A stretch of 64,000 nt of DNA from the NCBI GenBank assembly GCA_041654095.1, contig JBAZED010000006.1, positions 3,659 to 67,658 of the forward strand, read 5' to 3'. The notes under the pieces are model-generated. The model saw nothing but the letters and a program-made list of their open reading frames with translations. It made no database searches and was not told where the DNA came from. Position numbers and translations under genes: made by a program. Source of the stretch: UBA1424 sp041654095 (GTDB taxonomy: Bacteria > Bacillota_I > Bacilli_A > RFN20 > CAG-826). Shown one piece after another: positions 1-8,798 of this stretch. How positions within the stretch are numbered: position 1 is the first letter of the stretch; every line of letters begins with the position of its first letter.

Positions 1-2
1 GC

Positions 3-1046
3 GCAGACACAACTATTGTTGTGCCTCCTTCCGATTTAGGCTTGAGCCTCGAACAATTAGTGCTCCGCTTTCAAAAATTCGCCGCTTCTCAACTCGGCCT
101 TCACTATGATCTGCACGTCATCCGCACGTTCTTCTCAGCTTTAGGAACGACGAAATTCATCATTCTCGAGGGTATTTCCGGAACGGGCAAAACCTCGCTT
201 CCTTATGCCGTCGGTAAATTTTTTAAGCGCGATGTGACCATCTGCTCGGTTCAGCCTTCGTGGCGCGAACGCACCGAAATGCTCGGCTACTTTAATGAAT
301 TTACGAAGAAGTTTAATGAAACTGAATTCTTGAGGGCAATCTACGAAGCCGCTTATCGCGAAGATAACAACATCATCGTCCTCGATGAGATGAACCTCGC
401 GCGTGTCGAATATTATTTCGCCGATTTTCTGTCGATCATGGAGATGCCGGTTCATGATGAATGGAAAATCGAAGTGACGCGCACCGCCGACAACATGAAT
501 CCGAAAAAGCTTCAAGGCGGCAAGCTCTTGCTGACGCAAAATATCTGGTTTGTCGGCACGGCTAACAACGACGATTCAACCTTTACCATCACCGATAAAG
601 TCTACGACCGGGCCATCAGCATCAGCTTAAGCGATAAAGGCGAGACGGTTGATACGGAGTACACCGAAGGTGTGTTTATGCCATATGCCTATCTCGCCAA
701 ACTCTTCGAACAAGCCCTGTCCAATTATCCGATTTCGAAGACAAATCTCGCCAAGTTTGAAAAGCTCGACAAAATTATCGCCGACCGGTTTCGGATTGCT
801 TTTGGCAATCGTATCATCAAACAAATGCGCTCGTTCGTCGCCAACTTCGTCGCTTGCGGGGGAACGGAAATCGACGCTCTCGATTTCATGTTCTCGTCAA
901 AGGTCCTAAAAAAATTCACGAGCCTCAATTTAGCCTTTATGCACGATGAGCTTAATGACCTCTCGAGCGAGCTTGATAAACTGTTCGGTAAAGGAGCCTT
1001 CTGGCAATCGCAAAAGGTTATCTCTGATTACTTGAAAATTTCGTAG
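3..1046 (+). CDS. McrB/MoxR-like AAA+ ATPase, 5' end cut by the window
   Basis: The reading frame is open to the left edge, so the N-terminus is missing; a GTG at 21 is in frame but has no convincing ribosome site. The visible part is an AAA+ module with Walker A GISGTGKTS, Walker B and sensor text VLDEMNLARVEYYFADFL, and GTANNDD as sensor 1. The DEMNLA form is typical of the McrB/AAA_5 branch, where ring ATPases drive a partner protein. The gene runs 20 bases ahead of a DUF2357-like gene, an arrangement known for McrBC-like and LlaJI-like modules. No nuclease domain is visible, so restriction is only one possibility; a chaperone-like role in surface-protein assembly is another, given the signal peptidase downstream. 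Confidence 0.7.
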   Translation, partial: ADTTIVVPPSDLGLSLEQLVLRFQKFAASQLGLHYDLHVIRTFFSALGTTKFIILEGISGTGKTSLPYAVGKFFKRDVTICSVQPSWRERTEMLGYFNEFTKKFNETEFLRAIYEAAYREDNNIIVLDEMNLARVEYYFADFLSIMEMPVHDEWKIEVTRTADNMNPKKLQGGKLLLTQNIWFVGTANNDDSTFTITDKVYDRAISISLSDKGETVDTEYTEGVFMPYAYLAKLFEQALSNYPISKTNLAKFEKLDKIIADRFRIAFGNRIIKQMRSFVANFVACGGTEIDALDFMFSSKVLKKFTSLNLAFMHDELNDLSSELDKLFGKGAFWQSQKVISDYLKIS

Positions 1047-1066
1047 AGAGGAGATGATCGGAAGTT

Positions 1067-2467
1067 ATGGCTAAACCAAAAGATGAGGCCACTCTCAGCA
1101 CTCCTCAAACGATTGCTAAACTAAAAAAGAAATACGTGTCGCGTCTTGAGCGAATGGCTAGCAACGACGCGGATTTTCTTTTATTACTCCAAACTTTTGC
1201 GAATGCCAAAAACACCTATTCCGGCGTCAGCCGCCGCGAAATAAAAAGCTATTCGGAAGATTTCATCACCGAGATCGAAAACACGCTGCCTTCATTAGAA
1301 GCAATCGTCAATGATCCGCGTCGCTTCATCAAGGAAGAGGCCGAAATCGTCGGTGTCGAAAAAGCCCGGAAGATCACCCAACGCTCCGTCGAGCACATGG
1401 CGCAGCACACCGAAAATATCCGCTCAGTCACCAACGACGGAGCCATCGATCCTAAAAAGGTTCTCAACATGTTCATCGATGATGAACTGAAAATTTATGA
1501 GAACCGGTTTATCATGACTCTCGTCCGGCGTTTGCAAGCTTTCGTCGAACTCCGCTACAAATATATTTTTGAGCATAGCGATACGCGCAACAGCGACGTT
1601 ATCAGCGTCGCCTCGGAAGTTAAAATCGGCGAAGTCACCTACGAATACGAAGCGAAGATGAAAATCATCGTTCCTTCCGATGACGACGGGCACCGCGAGA
1701 CTAATAAGAAGTTGCTGGACCGCCTATTGCTAGCGCGCAAGCGCATCACTTATCTCTCGACTTCTCGCTTTATGCTCGAGATGCGCAAGGCGACGCCGGT
1801 CTCCGATCCGGTTTCGCAGACGAATATCATGCGCCTGAATTACGACTATCAAAACGCCTATAAACTGTGGGTCTTTATCAATCGATACGATGTTTTGGGT
1901 ATCGATTACAAATTCACGCAGCAAAAAGTCGACTTCGATAAAACCTATATGACGAACTTGCACATGAATGCGATCGGCGCCTATCTAACCTTCAAAACCG
2001 ATCATTCAGTCCTGCCGGATAAAGATGCAAAACAATACGTTTACAAACCGCGCTTCAAAGAAATTAAACTCGATTATGACATGACTGACGACCGCTTGTT
2101 CGGCCAAGGCAAAGCGTTTGGCGTCGAAGCAAAAAAGGAGTCGCAAGCGATGATCGAAGCTCGCGAGAGGCGCAAGCAGCAAGTTGAAGAGCGGCGCCGC
2201 AAACGCGAAGAAGATAAAGTCAAAGCAAAAGAATTAGCACTCCTTAAGCGCGAACAGGCCAAGAAGCTGGCTCTTCAAAAAACTCTGGAACAAAAAGAAA
2301 GAGAAAAGTTTAAGAAGTTGGCCTTGCAAGACAAAAAGCGCAAAGCCGCTTTGGATGCCGCTGAGAAGAAGCGCGTGGAAAAAATACGCCGCGACGAAGA
2401 GAAAAAATTGCTTAAAGCGCGCGAACAAGTGCGCTTGATGGCTGAAAAGCGCCGCAAGAAAGAATAG
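1067..2467 (+). CDS. DUF2357-like protein with long charged coiled-coil tail
   Basis: The 466-residue product starts at ATG after GAGAGGAGATGATCGG. Residues about 60-330 resemble the DUF2357 family found next to McrB-type ATPases, with the motif DDELKIYENRFI near residue 138 and later an RPPxL-less beta-rich region. From about residue 350 to the end it is almost entirely Lys, Glu, Arg and Ala heptads, a predicted coiled coil of roughly 110 residues. No PD-(D/E)XK nuclease signature is evident, unlike some DUF2357 restriction subunits. It probably is the partner of the upstream ATPase. The family match is from memory of motif pattern, not a search, so the function is left open. Confidence 0.55.
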   Translation: MAKPKDEATLSTPQTIAKLKKKYVSRLERMASNDADFLLLLQTFANAKNTYSGVSRREIKSYSEDFITEIENTLPSLEAIVNDPRRFIKEEAEIVGVEKARKITQRSVEHMAQHTENIRSVTNDGAIDPKKVLNMFIDDELKIYENRFIMTLVRRLQAFVELRYKYIFEHSDTRNSDVISVASEVKIGEVTYEYEAKMKIIVPSDDDGHRETNKKLLDRLLLARKRITYLSTSRFMLEMRKATPVSDPVSQTNIMRLNYDYQNAYKLWVFINRYDVLGIDYKFTQQKVDFDKTYMTNLHMNAIGAYLTFKTDHSVLPDKDAKQYVYKPRFKEIKLDYDMTDDRLFGQGKAFGVEAKKESQAMIEARERRKQQVEERRRKREEDKVKAKELALLKREQAKKLALQKTLEQKEREKFKKLALQDKKRKAALDAAEKKRVEKIRRDEEKKLLKAREQVRLMAEKRRKKE

Positions 2468-2474
2468 TTGACGT

Positions 2475-3266
2475 ATGGAAGAAGTCATTGCGAAACAAAA
2501 ACCAATCAAGAAGAAAAAGAGCATTCTCGGCAAGATATTCACGATTGTCGTCGGAGCTTTTGTCGGACTGCTTTTAATCATGCAGATCACCGGAGCAATT
2601 ACCGCCCAGAGCAATTACGGCGTCCAGCGCTTCGGCGATTACCAGATCTTGGTCGTTTTGACAGATTCCATGGAACCATCTCTCAAAGTCGGAGAGGGAA
2701 TCGTCGTCAAGAAGACACCGCTTAATGAAATTAAGGCTTCGACGACCATCGAAGCTCAAGACGGAGATATATTGACCTTTTTCCGCACGGATGACAATGT
2801 GATAGTAACGCACCGCGTCATCGAAATATTGCCACAGGGGGACGGCACTTTTGATTTTAAGACCTTGGGCGATAACCTCAATGCCCAGACTTGTCCGGTC
2901 GGTGGCTGCGACCCCGTTCTCAATGCCGACTATGTCGAAGGCCAATACGTCTTAGGCAAAGTCGTGGGTCAGAGCGTTGCCTTCGGGCAGTTCTTTCGCA
3001 TCGTGGCCAATCCCATCGCCATCGCCGTCGTGGCCGTCGTACCACTCCTCTATGTTTTCATCTCATCAGTGTTTGATGTTATTAAACAGAGTAAAATGAA
3101 AGATGAGGCTGTTACCGATGAGGACATCGATGAATTCGAAGTGATCAAGCAGCAAGAGAAATTGCGGCTCCTCATCGAGATGGAAAAAGAGAGATTACGC
3201 CAAGAGCGCGTCGATAAAACACCGGATGAAACGGTAGACAAGGAGGCTCAAAAAGATGGAAAATAA
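2475..3266 (+). CDS. SipW/ER-type signal peptidase I
   Basis: A 263-residue membrane protease that would cleave signal peptides on the outer face of the membrane. One TM segment lies at about residues 19-42; the catalytic Ser is in TDSMEPSLKVG (about residue 65) and the second catalytic position is a His in VTHRVIEI rather than the Lys of ordinary bacterial SPase I, which places it with the SipW/archaeal/ER-type group. A second TM segment is at about 175-200, followed by a charged cytoplasmic tail of about 60 residues with coiled-coil character. It overlaps the next gene by 11 bases. SipW-type enzymes usually have few dedicated substrates, commonly encoded nearby; none is visible here, so they may lie left of the window. 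Confidence 0.82.
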   Translation: MEEVIAKQKPIKKKKSILGKIFTIVVGAFVGLLLIMQITGAITAQSNYGVQRFGDYQILVVLTDSMEPSLKVGEGIVVKKTPLNEIKASTTIEAQDGDILTFFRTDDNVIVTHRVIEILPQGDGTFDFKTLGDNLNAQTCPVGGCDPVLNADYVEGQYVLGKVVGQSVAFGQFFRIVANPIAIAVVAVVPLLYVFISSVFDVIKQSKMKDEAVTDEDIDEFEVIKQQEKLRLLIEMEKERLRQERVDKTPDETVDKEAQKDGK

Positions 3267-4827
3267 AACAAGTCAAGGACCAGCCAAAGTTCCCAATTAC
3301 ACTTTGCGCTTCATCATCTTCTTAAGCGCCTTCTTTGTCGTCTTCGCTCTTGATCTACTCGATGGGTTCGGCGTTTTCGCCTTTTTTGGCGATGTCGGCA
3401 AATGGATTTTATTCGCCTTCTTGACGGGTGGCTCCATCGCCCTCCTCATCCTGTCTTTGCTATCGTTTTCACAATCGCAAAAAGTGACGGTGAAAAAAAT
3501 TATCAACACTGATATTTTCCCGCTTATCGACAACGTCAATGATGAGCGCGAACTCGTCATGAATGTCAATAAGCTCCTCAAGAAGAAGAGCGGCGAGAAA
3601 TCAGCGGCCGTGACCTTTTCGACTTTCCGCTTCAAAAAGGAAGTCTTCCTCCGCTATGGATATCAGAAGGAATCAGACGTTATCAGCACGATTTTCTTCG
3701 CCATCGAAAACTTAAAAGAAACGAATCCAAAAATCATATATGGCTATGACTACAGCGATAATTTTATGCTCTATGTCCCTGATATCACCGAAAACAAAAT
3801 CAACCTCCTGCTCGAGAAATTGACGAACGTCATCAATAAACTCCTCGGCGACAACAACATCAGCATCGACTTTTATCCGCACTACGGCGTTAGGCTGAGA
3901 AACGATGAGAATATCGCGGCCGAAACGATGTTTCAAACCGCGCTAATCGCTAGCGATTACGGACGGTTGAGTTCAGAGCGGGGCGGAATCTTCATCTTCA
4001 ACGATTCGATGTTTTCCAAAAATGAGCGGAATGTCAGTCTCGCCCGCGATATTGAACGCGGTCTTGAAGCCGGTGAGTTCGAAGTGTATTTCCAACCGAA
4101 ATATGATCTTAAGCTCAAGCGTTTTTCAGGCGCCGAAGCTCTGCTGAGATGGCATCATCCAGAGCGGGGCACCATCCTTCCGGCCGCCTTTATCGCCCTC
4201 GCCGAGCAATCGGATTTAATCATCCACATCGATCATTACGTTTTCGATCGCGTCTGCATGCACCTGTCGCATTGGCGCGACAAGGGCCAGCGTTTGTTGC
4301 CAATCTCGGTCAACCTCTCAAAGCGGACCGTCTTTACGGCTGACATCGCCGACTATATTGAAAAAACGATTAAAAAGTACCAAGTCAGCCCGCTCTTGCT
4401 CGAGGTTGAAATCGTCGAATCGCCTTCGCCTTACGACGTGTTATACCTCCTCTCGACGGTCAAGAAAATCAAAGCCTTAAATATTAAGGTGGCGATTGAT
4501 GACTTCGGGACTGGCTTCTCGTCGCTGAGCTATATCAAGCGCATTCCATTCGATGTCATCAAAATCGATCGCGCCTTCTTGAGCGATCTCGAAATCGATT
4601 ACAAATCGCGGGGTTTAGTCAAGGAAATCATCAAATTGGCGCATGTTTTGGAAACATATGTCATCATCGAAGGCGTTCAGGAATACGAGCAGATCAAACT
4701 CCTGCAATCGATGGACGCCGATTGCATCCAAGGCTTCTACTACAGCGAACCGTTGAGGCCTGAAGATTATCTGCGCTTCATCTCGGACAACAAATATGAA
4801 AAGACGAGGAGGGCCCCCGGCACATGA
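3256..4827 (+). CDS. membrane EAL-domain c-di-GMP phosphodiesterase
   Basis: Start ATG is preceded by AAGGAGG at 3239-3245. The 523-residue product has two N-terminal TM segments (about residues 17-33 and 45-70), a central region in the place of a GGDEF domain with no GGDEF signature (about 80-255), and a C-terminal EAL domain (about 265-510). EAL residues needed for catalysis are present: EALLRW, the Asn of VNLS, EIVES, DDFGTGFSS, IKIDRAF and the Glu of IEGVQ. It should therefore hydrolyse c-di-GMP to pGpG at the membrane. It overlaps the signal-peptidase gene by 11 bases and the next gene by 4, so it is translationally coupled to both. Confidence 0.85.
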   Translation: MENKTSQGPAKVPNYTLRFIIFLSAFFVVFALDLLDGFGVFAFFGDVGKWILFAFLTGGSIALLILSLLSFSQSQKVTVKKIINTDIFPLIDNVNDERELVMNVNKLLKKKSGEKSAAVTFSTFRFKKEVFLRYGYQKESDVISTIFFAIENLKETNPKIIYGYDYSDNFMLYVPDITENKINLLLEKLTNVINKLLGDNNISIDFYPHYGVRLRNDENIAAETMFQTALIASDYGRLSSERGGIFIFNDSMFSKNERNVSLARDIERGLEAGEFEVYFQPKYDLKLKRFSGAEALLRWHHPERGTILPAAFIALAEQSDLIIHIDHYVFDRVCMHLSHWRDKGQRLLPISVNLSKRTVFTADIADYIEKTIKKYQVSPLLLEVEIVESPSPYDVLYLLSTVKKIKALNIKVAIDDFGTGFSSLSYIKRIPFDVIKIDRAFLSDLEIDYKSRGLVKEIIKLAHVLETYVIIEGVQEYEQIKLLQSMDADCIQGFYYSEPLRPEDYLRFISDNKYEKTRRAPGT

Positions 4828-5555
4828 TTTTAATTATTGGCACCACCGAAGACGACATCTTCTACTTTAAAAATCGCATGAAGATTGTGGAGAAGAACAC
4901 CGTCGCTTCGAAATATCCTTACTTTGTCGGTTCTTTTGCCGGCAAAGAAATCTGCTTGGCGTACACCGGCTACTCCAACATCGCCTCAGCCGTCATCACC
5001 AGCTATATGATCACGAGATATAAACCGTACATCGTGATTTGCGTCGGCACTGTTTCGGCGTATAGCGAAAACCTCCGCCGCAGCGAGCTCTTCATCGCCG
5101 AGCGCGTCTATCTCGGCGATATCGATTTCACTCCCCTCGGCGGCGGCACTCGCTATGGGCAAGTCAAAGAGATGCCGGCCTTCTATTCTTCCGAAGAAGA
5201 CTATATCAAACTCATCGAGACAATCAACTCGCGGACTGAAAATCTCCATATCGGCCGCGGTCCGCTCATTTCGACGAACGTCTTCTTTAAAGACCGCAAG
5301 AAGGCGAATGAACTGCTCAATAGCAACTTCGCCCACATCGAGAGCACGACGGCCTTCGATACCGAGTCGGGCGGGATTATCACGGCGTGCTACATCCACG
5401 AAGTGCCGTGGCTTCTCTTAAAAGCCGTCAACTACGAAATCGGCAAGGATGAGCAACTATATTCATCGATTCGCATCGGCATCGAAGCCCAACCCCACAT
5501 CGGCAATCTCATCGAGACGTTGCTCGAAGAGCTGATTCACTCATTCGACACCTAA
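4824..5555 (+). CDS. MTAN/purine phosphorylase-like protein with altered catalytic site
   Basis: A 243-residue protein with the fold signature of 5'-methylthioadenosine/S-adenosylhomocysteine nucleosidases: IIGTTEDDI at the N-terminus (keeping the general-acid Glu), GTVSAYSENLRR, a region FTPLGGGTRYGQV resembling the MTAN VTAFGYEYGQ segment, and a DTESGG segment equivalent to DMEA. The catalytic Asp that protonates the purine lies in an AISD motif in MTAN; here the aligned text is AVNY, so Asp is replaced by Tyr. It may be inactive, bind a nucleotide ligand, or use another substrate. It is last in a five-gene operon, overlapping the EAL gene by ATGA, which hints at nucleotide signalling, but that is inference. 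Confidence 0.65.
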   Translation: MILIIGTTEDDIFYFKNRMKIVEKNTVASKYPYFVGSFAGKEICLAYTGYSNIASAVITSYMITRYKPYIVICVGTVSAYSENLRRSELFIAERVYLGDIDFTPLGGGTRYGQVKEMPAFYSSEEDYIKLIETINSRTENLHIGRGPLISTNVFFKDRKKANELLNSNFAHIESTTAFDTESGGIITACYIHEVPWLLLKAVNYEIGKDEQLYSSIRIGIEAQPHIGNLIETLLEELIHSFDT

Positions 5556-5572
5556 AAAGAGCTTACTTATAA

Positions 5573-5598
5573 ATAAATGGCATTTATTGCCATTTTTT
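5573..5598 (+). terminator. Rho-independent terminator after the left-edge operon
   Basis: Perfect 8-bp inverted repeat AAATGGCA / TGCCATTT (5575-5582 and 5588-5595) with a 5-base loop, running into a T tract. It closes the AAA+/DUF2357/SipW/EAL/MTAN-like operon 18 bases after the last stop codon. The rest of the 204-base gap to the next gene is AT-rich, with a possible weak promoter near 5638-5664. Confidence 0.85.
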
Positions 5599-5759
5599 AT
5601 TATGCAAAAAAAATTTTAATTTGATCGACATTATTACTTGTTAACTGAAGTTTATTTATATTATTATTAGTATGTCGAATTTGCGCTGCTATTCGTTGAA
5701 GAGCGCACGCTTCTCATCATGCTTTATCTTCTTATGATCGAGCAGCCCACGAGGTTTAA

Positions 5760-8246
5760 ATGCTAGAAAAAGTCCTTGTCGTTTCTAATTCCGAATCCGA
5801 TTGCGAGGTCATTAAAAATAGCCTCAACAAAAGTTTGGTATTAATCGTCAATAACGTTTACGAAGCTGTGCAGCATCTCGATACTTACCCCGACATCCGT
5901 TTAATGCTCTTAGATATTGATCTGCCGGAGATGTCGGCTTTTCATTTACTCGCCGTCTTGAAGATGAACGAAAAGTACAATGCGGTCCGCGTTTTAATCA
6001 TCTCGCAAAACAATAAATTCAACGAGATGATGAAAGGCCCGGAATTGAGCTTGATCGATTATATTCATAAACCCATCGATCCGGAACCCTTAAAAATTAT
6101 CGTCCGCCTGCAAAACGAGATTAGCAGCCAGAATACCCTCGTCCAAAAAATGAGTGATACGAACTATATTTTTGATCTGCTTTTCAACGGCGCCCCTTTT
6201 GGAATAGCTATTACGAGGGTCGATCTAAACAGTAAAAATTACAATCCGATTTCAGTCTCCGTCAACCCGGCCTATGAGCGCATCATCGGGCGGAAAAATG
6301 ACGGCATCGAGACTTATGATTGGCGGAGGATTACCCACCCTGATGACCTCCGCGTCAGCGAGATGTATTACGAGCGCTTAATCAACGGAGAACTCAAGAG
6401 TTACAGCCGCGAAAACAGATACATTCTCCCCGACGGGAAAGTCGTCTGGGTCTATATGGTCGTCTCGGCCATCGACACGAAGAGCGAGGATGTCTTTTCG
6501 CATCTGACCTTAATTGAGGATATTACGAGCCGCAAAAAAATCGAACAGGACTTAGTCGAGAGTGAACGAAGTAAATCGGTCCTCCTCTCGCACATACCCG
6601 GGATGGCATATCGCTGCGATTACAAACGCGATTGGACGATGCATTACGTGTCGAGCGGCGCGCGAGATCTAACCGGCTACGACGCCGATAGTTTAATCGA
6701 TAATCGCGACGTTTCCTACAATCAGATCATCGCCCCACCTTATCGCACCATTCTATGGAAAGAGTGGTCGCGAACCATAAAAGCCAAGCAAAAATTTCGC
6801 TATTCTTACCAAATCGTCACGAAGGGTGGCGACTGGAAGTGGGTTTACGAATTGGGCGAGCCGATTTATGACAAAGATGGAAAAATCGAAGCCCTCGAAG
6901 GCATCGTCATCGATATCTCGGTCCAAAAGCAGATGGAAAACGCCCTGCAATACAAAACCGACCACGATAGTTTGACCGACCTCCTCAACCGCAATTTCCT
7001 CGAGCGATTATTAGCGGCCGAACTCAAAGCCAAAACGCTTGTCAAAGGTGCTTTGATCGGCATCAATTTGAATTCCGTTCAGACGCTGACGTCGGCGCAC
7101 GGCTATCACTATTCGCAGAACCTGATGAAAAAGGTTGTCAATATCATCAAGGATATGGTTTGCGCTAAATGCCAGTTGTTTCTCACCCATGAGAACTGCC
7201 TTACCCTCTATGTTAAGGATTACGAAGCTAAGTCGGACTTGATGCGGCTCTACGCTAAAGTCGCTAGCGCTCTTGAACCGCTGCTCTTCTTCGAAAGGCT
7301 GAACGCCGGTGTCGGAATCCTCGAAATTCCGCGTTTTAGCAAGGCGAGCGAAGTCGATAAGATTCTTAAAAACTTATTGCTGGCGAGCGAAAAAGCTTTT
7401 GTCAATGATGAGAAGCCGATTCACTATATTTTCTTCGACGTCGAGATGGAAGCCAAACTCGACCGCGAGAGCAAAATTCAAAAAGAACTTGCGGAAGTTG
7501 CCAAGGGAATTGCCGAGGATCGCCTCTTTTTGCAATACCAGCCAATTATCAATCTGAAAAATAACCAAGTTTCCGGTTTTGAAGCTCTCGCTCGCTTGAA
7601 AAGTACGGAATTTGGCATTGTTCCACCTCTTGATTTCATTCCCCTGTTGGAAAAGAGCAAACTCATCATCCCCCTCGGGGAGGTCATCGTCCGCAAGTCA
7701 CTGATGTTCTTAAAACGCCTTCACGATTCCGGCTATGAGGATGTTTCGATGTCGATTAACATTTCGGCTATTCAGCTCCTCGACCCGTCCTTCACGCGCA
7801 AATTTACCAATATGATTAAAGTCCTAAACGTCAATCCCGGCAAGATTTGGATCGAGCTGACCGAATCAATTTTTGCCTCGAACTATCAGGAGATAAATAC
7901 GATTCTCGGCCGTTTGCGGGAGCAGGGTATCCGCGTCGCAATCGATGATTTCGGGACGGGCTTTTCCTCGCTTTATCGGCTCTTGGCTCTCAACGTCAAC
8001 AGCATTAAAATCGATAAAGCTTTTATGGATGGCATTGAACTGATCAACATCGATGAAGCGATCACCAAAGATATCGTCTCCTTAGGTCAGAAACTCCGCT
8101 ACATCGTCGTCGCCGAAGGCGTCGAAACCGAAATCCAACATCGCTACCTGCTTCATTACGGCTGCGATCGGGCCCAAGGCTATTTCTTCAGCCGTCCTCT
8201 TTATGATGAAGACGCACTAAAATACGTTCGGAAACACAATGAATGA
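5760..8246 (+). CDS. REC-PAS-PAS-GGDEF(degenerate)-EAL protein
   Basis: Start ATG follows GAGG at 5750. The 828-residue product has a receiver domain (about 1-115, phosphoacceptor Asp in LLDIDLPEM), two PAS/PAC segments (about 140-265 and 270-395), a GGDEF-derived domain (about 400-555) that begins with the usual DSLTDLLNR but reads LTHENCLTLY where the GGDEF loop should be, and an EAL domain (about 575-825). The EAL part keeps EALARL, the Asn of SINIS, ELTES, DDFGTGFSS, IKIDKAF and EGVET, so it should be an active c-di-GMP phosphodiesterase tuned by phosphorylation and PAS ligands. It stands alone between terminators; no cognate histidine kinase is in the window. Confidence 0.88.
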   Translation: MLEKVLVVSNSESDCEVIKNSLNKSLVLIVNNVYEAVQHLDTYPDIRLMLLDIDLPEMSAFHLLAVLKMNEKYNAVRVLIISQNNKFNEMMKGPELSLIDYIHKPIDPEPLKIIVRLQNEISSQNTLVQKMSDTNYIFDLLFNGAPFGIAITRVDLNSKNYNPISVSVNPAYERIIGRKNDGIETYDWRRITHPDDLRVSEMYYERLINGELKSYSRENRYILPDGKVVWVYMVVSAIDTKSEDVFSHLTLIEDITSRKKIEQDLVESERSKSVLLSHIPGMAYRCDYKRDWTMHYVSSGARDLTGYDADSLIDNRDVSYNQIIAPPYRTILWKEWSRTIKAKQKFRYSYQIVTKGGDWKWVYELGEPIYDKDGKIEALEGIVIDISVQKQMENALQYKTDHDSLTDLLNRNFLERLLAAELKAKTLVKGALIGINLNSVQTLTSAHGYHYSQNLMKKVVNIIKDMVCAKCQLFLTHENCLTLYVKDYEAKSDLMRLYAKVASALEPLLFFERLNAGVGILEIPRFSKASEVDKILKNLLLASEKAFVNDEKPIHYIFFDVEMEAKLDRESKIQKELAEVAKGIAEDRLFLQYQPIINLKNNQVSGFEALARLKSTEFGIVPPLDFIPLLEKSKLIIPLGEVIVRKSLMFLKRLHDSGYEDVSMSINISAIQLLDPSFTRKFTNMIKVLNVNPGKIWIELTESIFASNYQEINTILGRLREQGIRVAIDDFGTGFSSLYRLLALNVNSIKIDKAFMDGIELINIDEAITKDIVSLGQKLRYIVVAEGVETEIQHRYLLHYGCDRAQGYFFSRPLYDEDALKYVRKHNE

Positions 8247-8248
8247 TT

Positions 8249-8280
8249 AAAAGGCAAGATCACTAGATTTTGCTTTTTTT
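8249..8280. terminator. bidirectional terminator between convergent genes
   Basis: A 13-bp stem (8249-8261 with 8266-8278, two G-U pairs, 4-base loop) has T runs on the right for the plus strand and, read on the minus strand, A-rich/T-rich flanks. It lies between the stop codons of the REC-EAL gene and the HIT gene, which converge. Confidence 0.75.
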
Positions 8281-8295
8281 ATCTAAGAATTATCG

Positions 8296-8718
8296 CTACA
8301 ACCCCTTTTTGATTTCGGTCGCCAACATCGGCAGGTTGAGTTCCGACAAGCGGCGATTTTTAAGCATTGTGATTTGAAAACCTTCATCGGCGATGTAGCG
8401 CGGGATGACGTGGACGTGGAAGTGCATGACGACCTGGCCGGCTTCTTTGTTGACGTTGGTGAGGATGTTGACCCCTTTCGCCCCGAGCATCGTAATGTCG
8501 GCTTGAGCGACGCGCTGGGCGACATCCATGACTCTATGCATGATGGTCTTTGGCGTCGCCACGTAGTTCGGGTAATGCTTTTTGGGAACGACTAAAGCGT
8601 GGCCGGGTGTCACTTGCGAGATATCGAGGAAGGCGACCACGTCGTCGTCTTCATAGATTTTCGTGGTTGGAATTTCGCCGCTGACGATTTTGCAGAATAC
8701 GCAATCGAGATGATTCAT
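8296..8718 (-). CDS. HIT family hydrolase
   Basis: A 140-residue histidine-triad nucleotide-binding protein. It contains the zinc-type N-terminal CVFC motif, the family text FLDISQVTPGHALVVPKKHY, and the catalytic triad HFHVHVIPRY near residue 100. The start at 8718 (MNHLDCVFC) is chosen because AAGGAG sits 7 bases upstream on the minus strand; a TTG two codons earlier is less likely. Members hydrolyse adenosine 5'-phosphoramidates and similar nucleotides in the cytoplasm. It is transcribed in the same direction as the lipoprotein genes but separated from them by a hairpin at 8749-8770. Confidence 0.88.
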   Translation of the reverse strand: MNHLDCVFCKIVSGEIPTTKIYEDDDVVAFLDISQVTPGHALVVPKKHYPNYVATPKTIMHRVMDVAQRVAQADITMLGAKGVNILTNVNKEAGQVVMHFHVHVIPRYIADEGFQITMLKNRRLSELNLPMLATEIKKGL

Positions 8719-8740
8719 AAGCAATCTCCTTCATATAGAT

Positions 8741-8770
8741 TAGAAGAAAGGAGGACATTTCTATCCTCCT
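8741..8770 (-). terminator. terminator-like hairpin after the lipoprotein genes
   Basis: AGGAGGA / TCCTCCT (8749-8755 and 8764-8770) form a 7-bp stem with an 8-base loop. On the minus strand it is followed by TTCTTCT, a weak U-rich tail, so it probably ends the two-gene lipoprotein operon ahead of the HIT gene. Confidence 0.5.
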
Positions 8771-8798
8771 CATATTATAGTTTTGAACCGTTCAGCTA

